Shown: piece by piece, positions 9,901 to 18,642 of the stretch
Numbering within the stretch: the first letter of the stretch is position 1
Layout of the letters: every line of letters starts with the position of its first letter
From: an uncultured bacterium
GTDB lineage: Bacteria > Verrucomicrobiota > Verrucomicrobiia > CAIQCK01
Direction: 5' to 3'
DNA: 64,000 nucleotides
NCBI GenBank assembly: GCA_903870275.1
Contig: CAIQCK010000002.1
Span: 82,288 to 146,287, forward strand
Notes under the pieces: model-generated
What the model was told of the DNA's origin: nothing
Seen by the model: the letters and a program-made list of their open reading frames with translations, nothing else
The model's database searches: none
Position numbers and translations under genes: made by a program

Positions 9901-11021
9901 AGACCCTCGCGAAACAAGCGCCCGCCGCGTCGCTGCGCGCCGCCGCCAAACCGTTGTGGAGCGTGGAGTTGGCGAAGAACGCGCCCGTGTTTCGGATCAC
10001 GCCCGCTGACATTGACGGCCAGCCGGAGTTGCTTGTCGCGTGCGGTCAGGCGGGGCACGCTGTTAGCGCCAGCGGCAAACTCCTCTGGTCGTATCCGACG
10101 GCCGGCGTCGTTCGCGATGTTTCGACGGCCCATTTCGCCAAGAACGGCCCGCCAACGATCCTCGTGTCCAGCGCAGACACCTGGCTCCACCAACTCGACC
10201 CCGCCGGCCATCTGAAACGCAAGGACCAGATGACCGGCATTTATTTCAATCAAGACCATGGCGAGCGGCCGTGGGGACTTTACTGCACGCGCGGCGTGGA
10301 CACGGACGGCGACGGTGTGGATGACATGCTCGTGACGACGCTCGCAAGCATGGAGGCCCAGGGATTGTCGCCGGACGCGAAGAAGCTCTGGCGCACGCTG
10401 GCGGCGTATCACGGCTGCATGGAGATGACCGTCGAAGATCTGGACCGCGATGGCAAACCCGAGATCGTGATCGCCAACAAGTATGGCTCGGTGTATGTGC
10501 TGCGACCCGACGGCAGCAAGGTGCTGACTTCCAATACCTCCATCGGCGACGTGACGTTCGGCCTCGGCGACCTCAATGGCGACGGCAAGAAGGAGATTGT
10601 CCACGGTTCGTCCACCGGCGACCTGGTCGCGGTGGATCTCCACAACAAAATCCTCTGGAGGTTCGACAACTACGGCTATCCCGTCGAGCGCATCTGTTGC
10701 GCGGACATCAACGGCGACGGCCGGCCGGAAGTCCTCATCGCATCGGGCACCGGCTACGTTTACTGCCTCGATGCCGCCGGCAAGCTGCTCTGGCAACGGC
10801 GGCTCGGTCTGGCCGTGCATGACCTGATGGTGAACTATGGGCAGATAATTTCCGGTACGGAAGACGGGGAAGTCCACGCCCTCAACGCGGCGGGAAAAAT
10901 AATTTGGTCGCGATCCGTCGGTGCGCCCGTGATGAAACTCTCCGCGATCCCGATGGACGGCCATTCGATTGTCGTCGCCGGACTCGCGGACGGCCGATTG
11001 GTGGCATTGCCCATCAAGTGA
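6936..11021 (+). CDS. secreted heparinase II/III-like polysaccharide lyase with C-terminal FG-GAP/PQQ-like propeller
   Basis: A 1361-residue exported protein with a signal peptide at about 1-28 (LLLTLASSVLVACTAAFAAD). Residues 200-480 are a helical toroid-like region and residues 480-700 a beta-rich region (GRGKHLHFDTGGITTF, WLLDHDYLVRNTTEH) as in heparinase II/III-type lyases. Residues about 1010-1361 form a repeat domain with FG-GAP/VCBS calcium-loop motifs (DTDGDGVDDM, DLDRDGKPEIVI, DLNGDGKKEIVH, DINGDGRPEVLI) alternating with PQQ-like blades (GKLLWSYPT, GKLLWQRR, GKIIWSRS). It is the last gene of the 1780-11021 operon and starts inside the preceding stop. Lyase activity is inferred from overall resemblance, and catalytic residues were not assigned. 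Confidence 0.75.
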   Translation: MKITMNSNKLLLTLASSVLVACTAAFAADAKAPAKLGPTQLVRQTTTLVSDGRAPVILAPASGAARTAAETLRDALAKRLGVKPRLVSRLADAEPGRQTAIALGNMLDNELLTRLYWSRYTYEDGQFPGPDGYTVHTVFDPHHWGGGQNVIVLGASRAEQLGKAVERFLGLLQGDGPATVLPYAMIVEPAKPLTPATRRNFLARPVDPSFAGFRANAEKYLKTGEETYARLAMAALDIMVETYRKDPKRHTPWPEETTAGEIFAAWDAFEECPLITPEKRREYVEAFLAWSRDLTHCSYEYRLIDEKFTVTWNHTTFALLGLYYAGRYFDRHYDFPEAKEWLRKARLGFTAQARSWKPQEDADSYLVLTMGHTIQFSLADWDLRFFENGLMKRYADYVVGCGDTRQWPAGFGDSGYGMLPTMATAALPVAYWWTHDGGYRWLLEHSVAGGWENPFWPDVEPRAPERFVGLNVFPMDRQIYDDTQRRPVYGEAFERADVPFEEAWDKISFRENWEPDGQYLLLDGLGRGKHLHFDTGGITTFVQDGERWLLDHDYLVRNTTEHTMLSVLRDGRCEKLVPSLAGLAASGDLPGMAATRTYVKDYNGVDWDRRVLWSKGAWFLVQDTVTARAAGSYDLDLTWKTIDRGDQRVNEGGQFVARRSGKTDKSLVVVDDPQASKGKAVVMSSSSARLAFSIELPRGEYLVSFIAYGASTSSDSLFLSVDGATPLAVGLPIERYAPSTPVRCRVVSDGLHKMDVTLREAPPVRVDRIEFRRDNALVKVIRAEDMPSVRDADLVKPTVSALHIDPALPVRAWVTDYVRQGISVPVSVLHQRQSATLKAAESVTFCSMVYATGAKHPAEFSAEPLRPTAQRVKSADGDAIVGFGADHAGRWQCDADAWLVSGQTISLIAARSLGLGETGLAFEPAANVSLDTNSGKMILTAAKPVSVTARGGATVNGQQRLELLAGTHAVTVGGLNVASLGDVGRGATKTLAKQAPAASLRAAAKPLWSVELAKNAPVFRITPADIDGQPELLVACGQAGHAVSASGKLLWSYPTAGVVRDVSTAHFAKNGPPTILVSSADTWLHQLDPAGHLKRKDQMTGIYFNQDHGERPWGLYCTRGVDTDGDGVDDMLVTTLASMEAQGLSPDAKKLWRTLAAYHGCMEMTVEDLDRDGKPEIVIANKYGSVYVLRPDGSKVLTSNTSIGDVTFGLGDLNGDGKKEIVHGSSTGDLVAVDLHNKILWRFDNYGYPVERICCADINGDGRPEVLIASGTGYVYCLDAAGKLLWQRRLGLAVHDLMVNYGQIISGTEDGEVHALNAAGKIIWSRSVGAPVMKLSAIPMDGHSIVVAGLADGRLVALPIK

Positions 11022-11060
11022 GCAGACAAAGGAGCCGCGGCATTTGCGGGATCGCCGCCG

Positions 11061-12203
11061 CTACGGCGAATTCTTCGCCGGAGGCGTTGCCGGCGGCGGC
11101 TTCGCTTCGGGCGTCATCAGCTTCAGGAGCACTCTCGTGGTTTCGTTGGACAGATTGATGCCGCAGCAAACGCGAAAGCCGATGTCCGCGCCGCTGCAAG
11201 AATACGGGCACGGCCAGCGCCGGGCGCAGCGCGTGTCAAAGGCGGCGGTCTTGAAGCTGCCGCCTTTCAACACGCGGCTCTTGCTCTTGGTATAGTCCGC
11301 GCAAAAATCCTCGTGAGCGCCAGCGGCGTCCCACGCGTCGAGACAATGTTCACGAACGTTGCCCAGCGCGTCGGCCAGACCAAAACCGTTCCGGCCCCGC
11401 GCGCCGCAGGCGTCCACCGGCAACGTGGATATCGCGCTGCTGTTGTTCTCGCACCAGTTCAGCCGGCCGTTGCCGTCTTTCGGCGACTCGCCCCACCAAA
11501 ACATCGTGCCTTGCCGTCCGCCCCGGCAGGCGTATTCCCACTCGGCTTCCGACGGCAGACGGTAGATGTAACCGTCCGGCAAGCGGTTCGCGCCCTGCTC
11601 CCGTCGGGTGAGCCATTCGCAAAACACCACGGCGTCGCTCCACGTGACCCACGCCATCGAATGGTCCGCCGGCTTTTTTTCGGGATAGGAATCCAACACC
11701 GCCAAGCCCCTGACCGCGTCAGTCTGGTAGCGGCTGCTGTTGATGAACTGCTGCCACTGGCCCACCGTCAACTCGGTCCTGCCGATCCAAAAGCCGTTGC
11801 GAACCTGTGCGCGACGAGGCTGCCCGCCTTCGTTCTCCAAGGACGTTTCCGCCGCGCCCATCGCCTTGGCCCGAGCGCGTTCCTCCGGCGTGCTGCCGAT
11901 CATGAACTCGCCGGGTGGAATTCCCATCAGCTCCAACGTGACGCCGCCGCCGAGGTCGAGCGCGCAGACGTCACCCGCCCTGGGGTTCGCCGTCAGCGCG
12001 GAGACGCGGGTTTCGGCGGGAGGGATAGAATCGGAGGTCTGCACCGCGTCTCCATGCCGTCCGCAGCAACAGCCCGCCACGACGGCCATCGCTGCGGCTG
12101 CAACGATGCCATAAACCATCGCCGACGATTTCTTTTTTGGCGCGGCCACGGGTTGGTGTGGAAATCTGATGGCCGAGTTTAACGCGGCAACGTGGCGGGT
12201 CAA
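11061..12203 (-). CDS. SUMF1/FGE-type domain lipoprotein or membrane-anchored protein
   Basis: A 380-residue protein whose C-terminal 290 residues form an SUMF1 (formylglycine-generating-enzyme-type) domain: IPPGEFMIGSTPEE, WIGRTELTVGQWQQFI, YRLPSEAEWEYACRGG, FGLADALGNVREHCLD, RVLKGGSFKTAAFDTRCARR and DIGFRVCCG. The N-terminus has KKKSSA followed by a hydrophobic stretch ending AVVAGCCCG, which fits a lipobox or a membrane anchor. The paired catalytic cysteines of true FGE (expected just after GGSF) are absent, so sulfatase maturation is not supported. The start is uncertain: TTG 12203 keeps the basic pre-segment, while ATG 12119 is the alternative. It is divergent from the carbamoyltransferase gene and convergent with the heparinase-like gene. 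Confidence 0.8.
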   Translation of the reverse strand: MTRHVAALNSAIRFPHQPVAAPKKKSSAMVYGIVAAAAMAVVAGCCCGRHGDAVQTSDSIPPAETRVSALTANPRAGDVCALDLGGGVTLELMGIPPGEFMIGSTPEERARAKAMGAAETSLENEGGQPRRAQVRNGFWIGRTELTVGQWQQFINSSRYQTDAVRGLAVLDSYPEKKPADHSMAWVTWSDAVVFCEWLTRREQGANRLPDGYIYRLPSEAEWEYACRGGRQGTMFWWGESPKDGNGRLNWCENNSSAISTLPVDACGARGRNGFGLADALGNVREHCLDAWDAAGAHEDFCADYTKSKSRVLKGGSFKTAAFDTRCARRWPCPYSCSGADIGFRVCCGINLSNETTRVLLKLMTPEAKPPPATPPAKNSP

Positions 12204-12310
12204 GCGCCGTCCGTTGGGGCTCGAAAAATACAGCCGTCTGCTGCTCTCAACGCGCAGAGTCGCGCGCCTCTCGCTTGACGGCTCCAGCAGCGCGCCGGTA
12301 GAGTGCGCCC

Positions 12311-14053
12311 ATGGTCATTCTGGGATTGAGCGAAGGCGGCGGATACGACCCGGGCGCTGCGCTCGTGGTGGATGGCAGGATCGTCGCGGCAGCCGAGGAG
12401 GAACGGTTCAACCGCATCAAGCATTCCAATTATCTCCAGCCGGAGATGGCGGCGCGATGGTGCCTGGAGTTTGCGGGACTGAAACCCACGGATGTGCAGG
12501 TTGTTGCCTGTCCGTTCACAAAGACCTCGCTTCTCCGTTCGCCAGCGCGTTGGCAGTTCGCGGCGCGCAACTGGCGGACGCCGGACCGGCTGTTGGCCGC
12601 GATTCTCGACGGCAATCGCCATTGCCGGCAGAACTTCCAAAACCTCCACGACATGTTGCCGCGGATCGGCGTTGACCCGGCTGCGGTCCGGCTGATGCCG
12701 TTCGAACCCCACATGGCTCGCGCAGCGTCGGCGTTTTACGGGTCGGGTTACGGGCGCGCGGCGGTCATGAGCTTGCACGGCAACAACGAGTATGTCGCCA
12801 CCTGGCTCGGTTACGGCGACGAGACCGGTCTGCACCCCATCAGGGAATGGTATTCGCCCGATTCGCTCGGCGATTTCTACAGCGCCATCGCGGAGTATCT
12901 CGGCTTCGAGATGCCCGACGATGGATTGAAGTTATCGGCCATGGCCGCGCACGGCAATCCGGACAAGTGGGACATCTCGCCCTGTCTGCGCTGGGACAAC
13001 GGCGACTTCCACGTCAACAACCGCCTGGTGAACGTCGCCGGCACGCGGCGCTACCGCAATGAACAGGGGCGCGACTGTTCTTTTTCGCAGGAACTGGTGA
13101 GGCTTTGGGGTCCGCCACGGCTGGCCGACGGCGCGGACGAGTCGTATGCAAACGCAGCCGCCGCGGCGCAGCGCGCATTGGAGGAGGCAGCGCTTTCGCT
13201 GGCGCGGCATCATCTCGCCGGCAAGATTGCGGAAACAAACCGGCTTTGTCTCGCCGGAGGCGTGGCGTTCAACGCGCAACTCAACCGCCGTCTGGCGCGC
13301 GAAGCCGGCGCGAAAGAAATGTTCGTCCCGCCGGCGGCCGGCGCTTGCGGCACGGCGCTCGGCGCGGCGATGCTCGCCGCCGCGAGCGTCGGCGACAAGG
13401 TGGAGCCGCTGGCGCACGCCTCTCTCGGACCGTGTTACAGCGATGGCCAAGTACGGGCCGCGCTGGAAATACACCGTGTTCCGTTCGAGCAGCCGGCCTC
13501 GATCACCGATGCGGCGGCCGCTTTGCTGGCGCGCGGCGAACCTGTCGCGTGGTTTCAAGGGCGGATGGAATTGGGTCCTCGCGCTCTCGGCAACCGCAGC
13601 GTCCTCGGCAACCCGGTCGTCCCTGGCATTGCCCGTCGCCTCAGCGCGCAACTCGGCCATCCCAAGCGGTGGCACCCATTCAACCTCTCCGTGCTCGACT
13701 GGGCCGCGCCGGAAGTTCTTCAGCCGCCGCATCCGTCGCCGTGGATGGCGTTCTCCTTTGAGGTGACGGCGCCCTGGAGAGACCGTGTTGCGGACATCAT
13801 CCAGGCGGACGGCGTGGCGCGGGCACAAATTGTTAGCGAGCAGACCCAGCCGCGTCTTTACGAACTGATGCGCCAGTTTTACGCGCTGACCGGCGTGCCG
13901 GTGCTGCTGAACGCGCCCTTTAACCGCCAGGGCGAGCCACTCGTCTGCTCGCCGGACGACGCACTGACCGTCTTCTTCGGCAGCGACGTGCAGTATCTGG
14001 TCATGGAAAACCTGCTGGTCCGCAAGGCCGCCGCCGAATTTCGCCGGACGTGA
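12311..14053 (+). CDS. carbamoyltransferase, NodU/CmcH/TobZ family, divergent metal site
   Basis: A 580-residue cytoplasmic enzyme of the family that moves a carbamoyl group from carbamoyl phosphate, via an adenylate, to a sugar or antibiotic hydroxyl. Family hallmarks are visible: the N-terminal ILGLSEGG...GAALVVDGRIVAAAEEERF, LGDFYSAIAEYLGF, LCLAGGVAFNAQLNRRL, and the C-terminal-domain signature near residue 420 (RMELGPRALGNRSVLGNP). The usual His-rich metal motif (HHxxH type) reads EPHMARA at residues 132-138, the early HDAA-type motif reads YDPGAA, and the DGxGE motif reads LHGNNE. Several expected ligands are therefore replaced. It is a full-length gene, either divergent or with altered chemistry. 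The acceptor is unknown. Confidence 0.85.
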   Translation: MVILGLSEGGGYDPGAALVVDGRIVAAAEEERFNRIKHSNYLQPEMAARWCLEFAGLKPTDVQVVACPFTKTSLLRSPARWQFAARNWRTPDRLLAAILDGNRHCRQNFQNLHDMLPRIGVDPAAVRLMPFEPHMARAASAFYGSGYGRAAVMSLHGNNEYVATWLGYGDETGLHPIREWYSPDSLGDFYSAIAEYLGFEMPDDGLKLSAMAAHGNPDKWDISPCLRWDNGDFHVNNRLVNVAGTRRYRNEQGRDCSFSQELVRLWGPPRLADGADESYANAAAAAQRALEEAALSLARHHLAGKIAETNRLCLAGGVAFNAQLNRRLAREAGAKEMFVPPAAGACGTALGAAMLAAASVGDKVEPLAHASLGPCYSDGQVRAALEIHRVPFEQPASITDAAAALLARGEPVAWFQGRMELGPRALGNRSVLGNPVVPGIARRLSAQLGHPKRWHPFNLSVLDWAAPEVLQPPHPSPWMAFSFEVTAPWRDRVADIIQADGVARAQIVSEQTQPRLYELMRQFYALTGVPVLLNAPFNRQGEPLVCSPDDALTVFFGSDVQYLVMENLLVRKAAAEFRRT

Positions 14054-14128
14054 CATCCATTACCGCCGACGCCAGCGCGAAACTCGGCTTGCGTTGCTCG
14101 CGCGCGCCGATACTATTCCAGCATTCAA

Positions 14129-15235
14129 ATGAAAACTCATTCCATTGCAGTTCTTCCCGGTGACGGCACCGGCCCCGAAGTGGTGCGCGAAGGCATCAAA
14201 GTGGCCGAGGTTGCCGCCAAGAAGTTCGGTTTCAAACTCGACTGGCATCCTTACGACTTCGGTGGCGAGCGATTCCTGAAGACGGGCGAGGTGTTGCCCG
14301 ACAGCGCCATTGAGGAGTTCCGGCGCTACAAGACCATCTTTCTCGGCGCCGTCGGCCACCCAAAGGTGAAGCCCGGCATTTTAGAGAAGGGCCTGTTGTT
14401 GCGGCTGCGGTTCGAGCTGGAGCAATACATCAACCTCCGGCCGGTCAAACTTTTCCGCGCCGCCGACTGCCCGCTGAAGGACAAAGGCCCGGAGCACGTG
14501 GACTTCATCGTCGTCCGCGAAAACAACGAGGGCATTTACACCGGCACCGGCGGATCTGTTTTCAAAGGCACGCCGAATGAGATCGCCATTCAGGAATCGG
14601 TGAATACCCGCCGCGGCGTGGACCGCTGCTTGAAATATGCGTTCGACCTCGCCGCCAAGCGCCACGTCGGCAAACCGTGGAAGGGCCTTAAGCCCGAGGA
14701 CGTCGCCGCCGGCAAGACCACGCAGCTCACGCTCTGCGGCAAAACCAACGTGCTCACCTACGCGTTCGACCTGTGGGAGCGCGCGTTCCACGAGATGGGC
14801 GCCGGTTACCCAACCGTCAAGCGCGAGTATGCGCACGTGGACGCCATCTGCATGTGGTTTGTCAAAAACCCGGAGTGGTTCGACGTAATCGTCACCGACA
14901 ACATGTTTGGCGACATCATCACCGACCTCGCCGCGATCATCCAGGGCGGCCTCGGCGTCGCCGCAGGTGGCAACATCAATCCCCACGGCTGCTCCATGTT
15001 CGAGCCGATGGGCGGCAGCGCGCCGAAATATACCGGCCTGAACGTTATCAACCCGCTCGCGGCGATCAACGCCGGTGCGATGTTGCTCGACTTCCTGGGC
15101 GAGGCCGCCGCCGCGAAGGCCATTGAGAACGCCGTCATCCACATCGTAAACACGAAACTGAAATCGCTCGCCGCCGGAAAAATGGGTTACTCCACGACTC
15201 AGGTGGGCGATCTGGTGGCTGAAGCTGTGGCATGA
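14129..15235 (+). CDS. leuB: 3-isopropylmalate dehydrogenase-type NAD(P)-dependent beta-decarboxylating dehydrogenase
   Basis: A 368-residue cytoplasmic enzyme of the isocitrate/isopropylmalate dehydrogenase family. Visible features are the N-terminal VLPGDGTGPEVVREG, the substrate-binding region RLRFELEQYINLRPVKLF, VRENNEGIYTGTGG, the catalytic Lys/Asp region around TNVLTYAFDLWERAF and VDAICMWFVKNPEWFDVIVTDNMFGDIITD, and the adenosine-binding GSAPKYTGLNVINPLAAI. The R-R-E pattern favours 3-isopropylmalate over isocitrate, so leucine biosynthesis is the best guess, although malate/tartrate-type activities occur in this family. No leuA/C/D neighbours are present. Its stop overlaps the next start by 4 nt (ATGA), coupling it to the redoxin/TPR gene. 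Confidence 0.8.
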   Translation: MKTHSIAVLPGDGTGPEVVREGIKVAEVAAKKFGFKLDWHPYDFGGERFLKTGEVLPDSAIEEFRRYKTIFLGAVGHPKVKPGILEKGLLLRLRFELEQYINLRPVKLFRAADCPLKDKGPEHVDFIVVRENNEGIYTGTGGSVFKGTPNEIAIQESVNTRRGVDRCLKYAFDLAAKRHVGKPWKGLKPEDVAAGKTTQLTLCGKTNVLTYAFDLWERAFHEMGAGYPTVKREYAHVDAICMWFVKNPEWFDVIVTDNMFGDIITDLAAIIQGGLGVAAGGNINPHGCSMFEPMGGSAPKYTGLNVINPLAAINAGAMLLDFLGEAAAAKAIENAVIHIVNTKLKSLAAGKMGYSTTQVGDLVAEAVA

Positions 15236-18087
15236 AACGATGGGCGTGCATGTTGGCGGTGGTGTTGGCGTGCGGGTGGCTTCGCGCCGCCGACGGCACT
15301 AACGCGCCGCCCCGTGAAGCGGCGGCACCCGCCGCCACCCTGCTCGCGTCCGATCCGAAAGACTCGGCTGCCGAGGTTCTCGGGCTGCGGCGCATCCGCG
15401 ACACGCTTGCCCGCCGGCCTGCCGACGACGGCGGCGACGCCTTGCGCGACTGGCTCACCGAAGCCGTGGTCCGTTGCGAACAGTTCCTCGAGGACCAGCC
15501 CCGCAGTCCGCATGCGGCCGAGGTGCGCGCCATGGACGCGCAGTGCCGGCTGGAACTGGCCACATTGACCAATGACCGCGCCGAACACGACAAAGCCTTG
15601 CAGCTTGCCCGGCAGGCGCTCGTCAAAAACGATCGCGGCCCCGGCGCGGCGCGCGCGCGGCTCGCGCTGGCCCGCGCGGCGTGGCCGGAGGATTTGGGCA
15701 CCGTCATCGAGCAGACGCGGCTGATCGCCCGTGATTTCCCGGATCAGCCGCCGGCCGCCGAGGCGCTTTGGTTGCTGGCGCGGGCGCAACAGCGCAAGGG
15801 CGACGAGCGCGCGGTGCGTGACGCGGCAATAGCACTCTTCGGCTCGTTTCCAAAATCGCCCGAGGCGGCGCAGGCGCGGATGCTGCTGCGGCAACTCGGC
15901 CTCCCGGCACAACCGGCGCCGCTGCTGACCGTGACGACCGCAGACGGCAAGAAGCTTGATCTCGGCGCGCTGCGCGGCCAGGTGCTGCTGCTGGATTTCT
16001 GGACCGCCGCCACGCTGCCGACGAGCGAGAGCAGCGGCGTGTTGCGCCGATTATTCGAGGTCCATCGCGACGGCGGCTTGTTCGTCCTCGGAGTCAACCT
16101 CGACGCCGACCGCGCGACGTTCGACAAAGCCAACGCCGCGCACCCGACGCCGTGGCCGCAGGTGTTCGCCGACGATCCGGCGAATGCGAAACTGACGGAG
16201 GCTTATCCGGCGCTGGTAGCCCCGACGCGGCTGCTCATGGACCCGTTCGGCGCGGTGGCGCGCATCGCGGCGCATCCGGCGGAGATCGAGCCGCTGATGA
16301 AACGATGGCAGTCCACCGGCGCGATGGCGTCGCCGGCCGCCGCCGCGAAAACGCCGCCGGTTCCCGGCAAAAAAGAAACGCCCAAGACCGCCGCGGCAAA
16401 GCCGCACGAGCCGGCTGCAAGAACGAGGCCCCCGACCGGGAAGCAGAGCGTCGCCGGCGCGAAGCCTTTGCCGAAACCAACGGTTGCTCCGCCGGCGGAG
16501 AAGCAGGTGGCCGCACCACCGGCCCCGCCGCCGATGCCCGCGCCGCAACCAACGCACATTGAAATCGGCGGTGTGTTCTACGCCAAGCCGCTGAGTCCGG
16601 CGACGAATGCGATTCCGGTCGCATCAACCAAACCCACGGTGGCGGTCGCGCAACCCGCGATGGCGGCCGCGGCAAAACCTTCGCTGCCGATAGTCCAACC
16701 GTTCGCCAACACGGACAAGCCGGCCAAGGTCAGCCGCGCGACGCCGGCAGCCACCACGGCCGCCGCCAAACCGCCGCCGGCTGCAGAACGATTTGCCGAC
16801 GAAAAGAAGTCGTTGAAACCCAGCCGGCCAGTCGCTGCGGATTCCGCCAAAGCCGATAGCACGGCAACAACCCGCCCGACGTCGGCAGCGCGCTCCTCGG
16901 CCACCCCGCCGTCGAAACCGCAGTCTGGTTACGGTTCGTCGAACTCGAAATCGAAACTCAAGACCGACAGTGCCGAGAGCCTTGCGACAATGCCGGACAT
17001 CTCCGAGTCCGACCGCAAGGCTTCGTTGATGGACGCCGCAAAACGGATCCTGAAGTCCGAGGAAGAACTGATCACCTGGTCGGAACTGGAGACGTTCTTT
17101 GCCACCAAGAAACCCGCCAGCGTCGAAGGCGGTCTGGTGTGGTATCAGGACGTGGCGGATCGCTGCCAGCAGTTCACCAAGGATTTTCCGAAAAGTCCGC
17201 ACGTCAACCTGGTGCGCATCAATGAAGCGCGGTGCCGGCTCGCCGTGTTCAAGGCCACGCAAGATCCCGCCCAGCGGTCACGCGCCGAGACCGCCGCGCA
17301 CGAAGTGCTCGACCACAAGCCGAGCGAAGACGACGCCATCCGCGCGGAGTTCCTGCTGCTAAATGCCACGTGGCCCGACTACCCCGAACAAGGCATCGCC
17401 ATCGCCAAGCGCATCCTTAAAAACTTCCCGCACCGGCCCGAGACGGCGGCGGCGATGCTCATGCACGCGCAGTTCCGCCGCCGCCAGGGCATGTTGCGCC
17501 CCGCCCGGGACGCGGCCGCCGATTTGCTCAAGCAATTCCCCGAAAGCGGGTTCGCTTTCAACGCGCGGTCGCTGATGAAACAGTGCGATTTGCTGAACAA
17601 CCCGTGCCCGCCGCTGAAACTCATCGGCCTGCACGGCGAGAAGATGGACAGCGCCGCCATGAAGGGCAAGCCGCTCCTGATCGAATTTTGGTCGGCGCAG
17701 TCCAGGACCGCGCTGGAAGACGCCTCGAAACTCGTGCAGCTATACCTGTCCTACCATCCGAAAGGGTTCGAGATTTACACCATCTGCGTGGACAAGAGCC
17801 GCGAAGCGATGGACATTTTCCAACTTCAACACGCGCTGCCGTGGCCGGTTTATTGGGACGGCGAGGGGTTTCAGGGCGCCGTTTGCCAGCAATTCGGCGT
17901 GGACGCCCCTTCGATGCGGTTCCTGCTGGAGCCTGGGCTGCAACGCATCGTCAGCACCCATCTTTCGCCGGAAGGCGTTGCCGCCGCGCTTAATCTCTGG
18001 ATAGACAGAAACCAACTGCCACCGTTGCCTGGCCAGGAGCCGCCGGAGCAAGGATTTTTCAAAAAGTTCTTCGGGTTGAACTTTTAG
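15232..18087 (+). CDS. exported TPR protein with two thioredoxin-like domains lacking CxxC
   Basis: A 951-residue protein with a signal peptide (about 1-21, ending LRAAD). Two similar halves are visible. Each has a helical TPR-like region (RDTLARRPADDGGDALRDWL in the first, ITWSELETFFATKKPASVEG in the second) followed by a TlpA/redoxin-like fold (LRGQVLLLDFWTAATLPTSE at about 245-265; MKGKPLLIEFWSAQSRTALE at about 807-827). In both, the active-site CxxC is absent (TAATLPTS and SAQSRTAL), so no thiol-disulfide chemistry is expected. The halves are joined by an Ala/Pro/Lys-rich linker at about residues 370-570. It is translationally coupled to the leuB-like gene upstream. The function is unknown, perhaps periplasmic scaffolding. 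Confidence 0.75.
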   Translation: MKRWACMLAVVLACGWLRAADGTNAPPREAAAPAATLLASDPKDSAAEVLGLRRIRDTLARRPADDGGDALRDWLTEAVVRCEQFLEDQPRSPHAAEVRAMDAQCRLELATLTNDRAEHDKALQLARQALVKNDRGPGAARARLALARAAWPEDLGTVIEQTRLIARDFPDQPPAAEALWLLARAQQRKGDERAVRDAAIALFGSFPKSPEAAQARMLLRQLGLPAQPAPLLTVTTADGKKLDLGALRGQVLLLDFWTAATLPTSESSGVLRRLFEVHRDGGLFVLGVNLDADRATFDKANAAHPTPWPQVFADDPANAKLTEAYPALVAPTRLLMDPFGAVARIAAHPAEIEPLMKRWQSTGAMASPAAAAKTPPVPGKKETPKTAAAKPHEPAARTRPPTGKQSVAGAKPLPKPTVAPPAEKQVAAPPAPPPMPAPQPTHIEIGGVFYAKPLSPATNAIPVASTKPTVAVAQPAMAAAAKPSLPIVQPFANTDKPAKVSRATPAATTAAAKPPPAAERFADEKKSLKPSRPVAADSAKADSTATTRPTSAARSSATPPSKPQSGYGSSNSKSKLKTDSAESLATMPDISESDRKASLMDAAKRILKSEEELITWSELETFFATKKPASVEGGLVWYQDVADRCQQFTKDFPKSPHVNLVRINEARCRLAVFKATQDPAQRSRAETAAHEVLDHKPSEDDAIRAEFLLLNATWPDYPEQGIAIAKRILKNFPHRPETAAAMLMHAQFRRRQGMLRPARDAAADLLKQFPESGFAFNARSLMKQCDLLNNPCPPLKLIGLHGEKMDSAAMKGKPLLIEFWSAQSRTALEDASKLVQLYLSYHPKGFEIYTICVDKSREAMDIFQLQHALPWPVYWDGEGFQGAVCQQFGVDAPSMRFLLEPGLQRIVSTHLSPEGVAAALNLWIDRNQLPPLPGQEPPEQGFFKKFFGLNF

Positions 18088-18156
18088 GGCGGATGTCTCG
18101 CAGCACGACAAAGCCGCCGGCAATGTCCGGCAGGGACGGCCAGAACACCCGCTGAC

Positions 18157-18642
18157 TCACTTCTCCAGCCATCGCCGCAGCCGCGTTACGCTGTTCTGCA
18201 CGTGACTGCCGTGCCAGAAAAACCGCCCGCACCGCTCGCAGCGCCAGAAATGCTCCTCGCGCGCGGCGACCCTCGCCGGCAAATGGGGCAACGCAGCCGA
18301 TTTCTCCGCGGCGCGCAGCGGCTCGTTGCACACCAGACAGCGGGTGAAAAGAAACCGCTCCGGATCGAGCGAAAACGTCTCCACGACTTCGCGTAATTGT
18401 TCCGGAAGTGTTTCACCGGCGATGTGATGAATCTGCGCCCGCTCCACCAACACGCGCGGCCAGTCGTGGGCCAGATGCGTGTTGCGTGTCAGGAACACGC
18501 GCTCCCCGGCCACCGCCTGTTCCAGCAGCCGACGCCCGAACTGCGCGCGTCCCGCCAGGCAATCGTAGCCGAGCGCGCGCAGCCACGTGGCCAGCGATTG
18601 CAACATGCCGTCGGCGGCGAAGCGGATTCCCGCGGGAGTCAT
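18157..18642 (-). CDS. Mut7-C RNase-domain protein
   Basis: This 161-residue protein fits the Mut7-C family, a PIN-like nuclease fold. It opens with FAADGMLQSLATWLRALGYD, the characteristic first helix with a conserved Asp. LTRNTHLAHD is in the expected acidic second motif. A C-terminal zinc-ribbon-like pair follows (RCLVCNEPL and WRCERCGRFFWHGSH). Length matches stand-alone Mut7-C proteins. ATG 18642 is chosen over the immediately preceding GTG 18645, and no strong ribosome-binding site is visible for either. It is convergent with the redoxin/TPR gene and divergent from the kinase gene. An RNA-processing role is inferred from the fold only. Confidence 0.85.
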   Translation of the reverse strand: MTPAGIRFAADGMLQSLATWLRALGYDCLAGRAQFGRRLLEQAVAGERVFLTRNTHLAHDWPRVLVERAQIHHIAGETLPEQLREVVETFSLDPERFLFTRCLVCNEPLRAAEKSAALPHLPARVAAREEHFWRCERCGRFFWHGSHVQNSVTRLRRWLEK

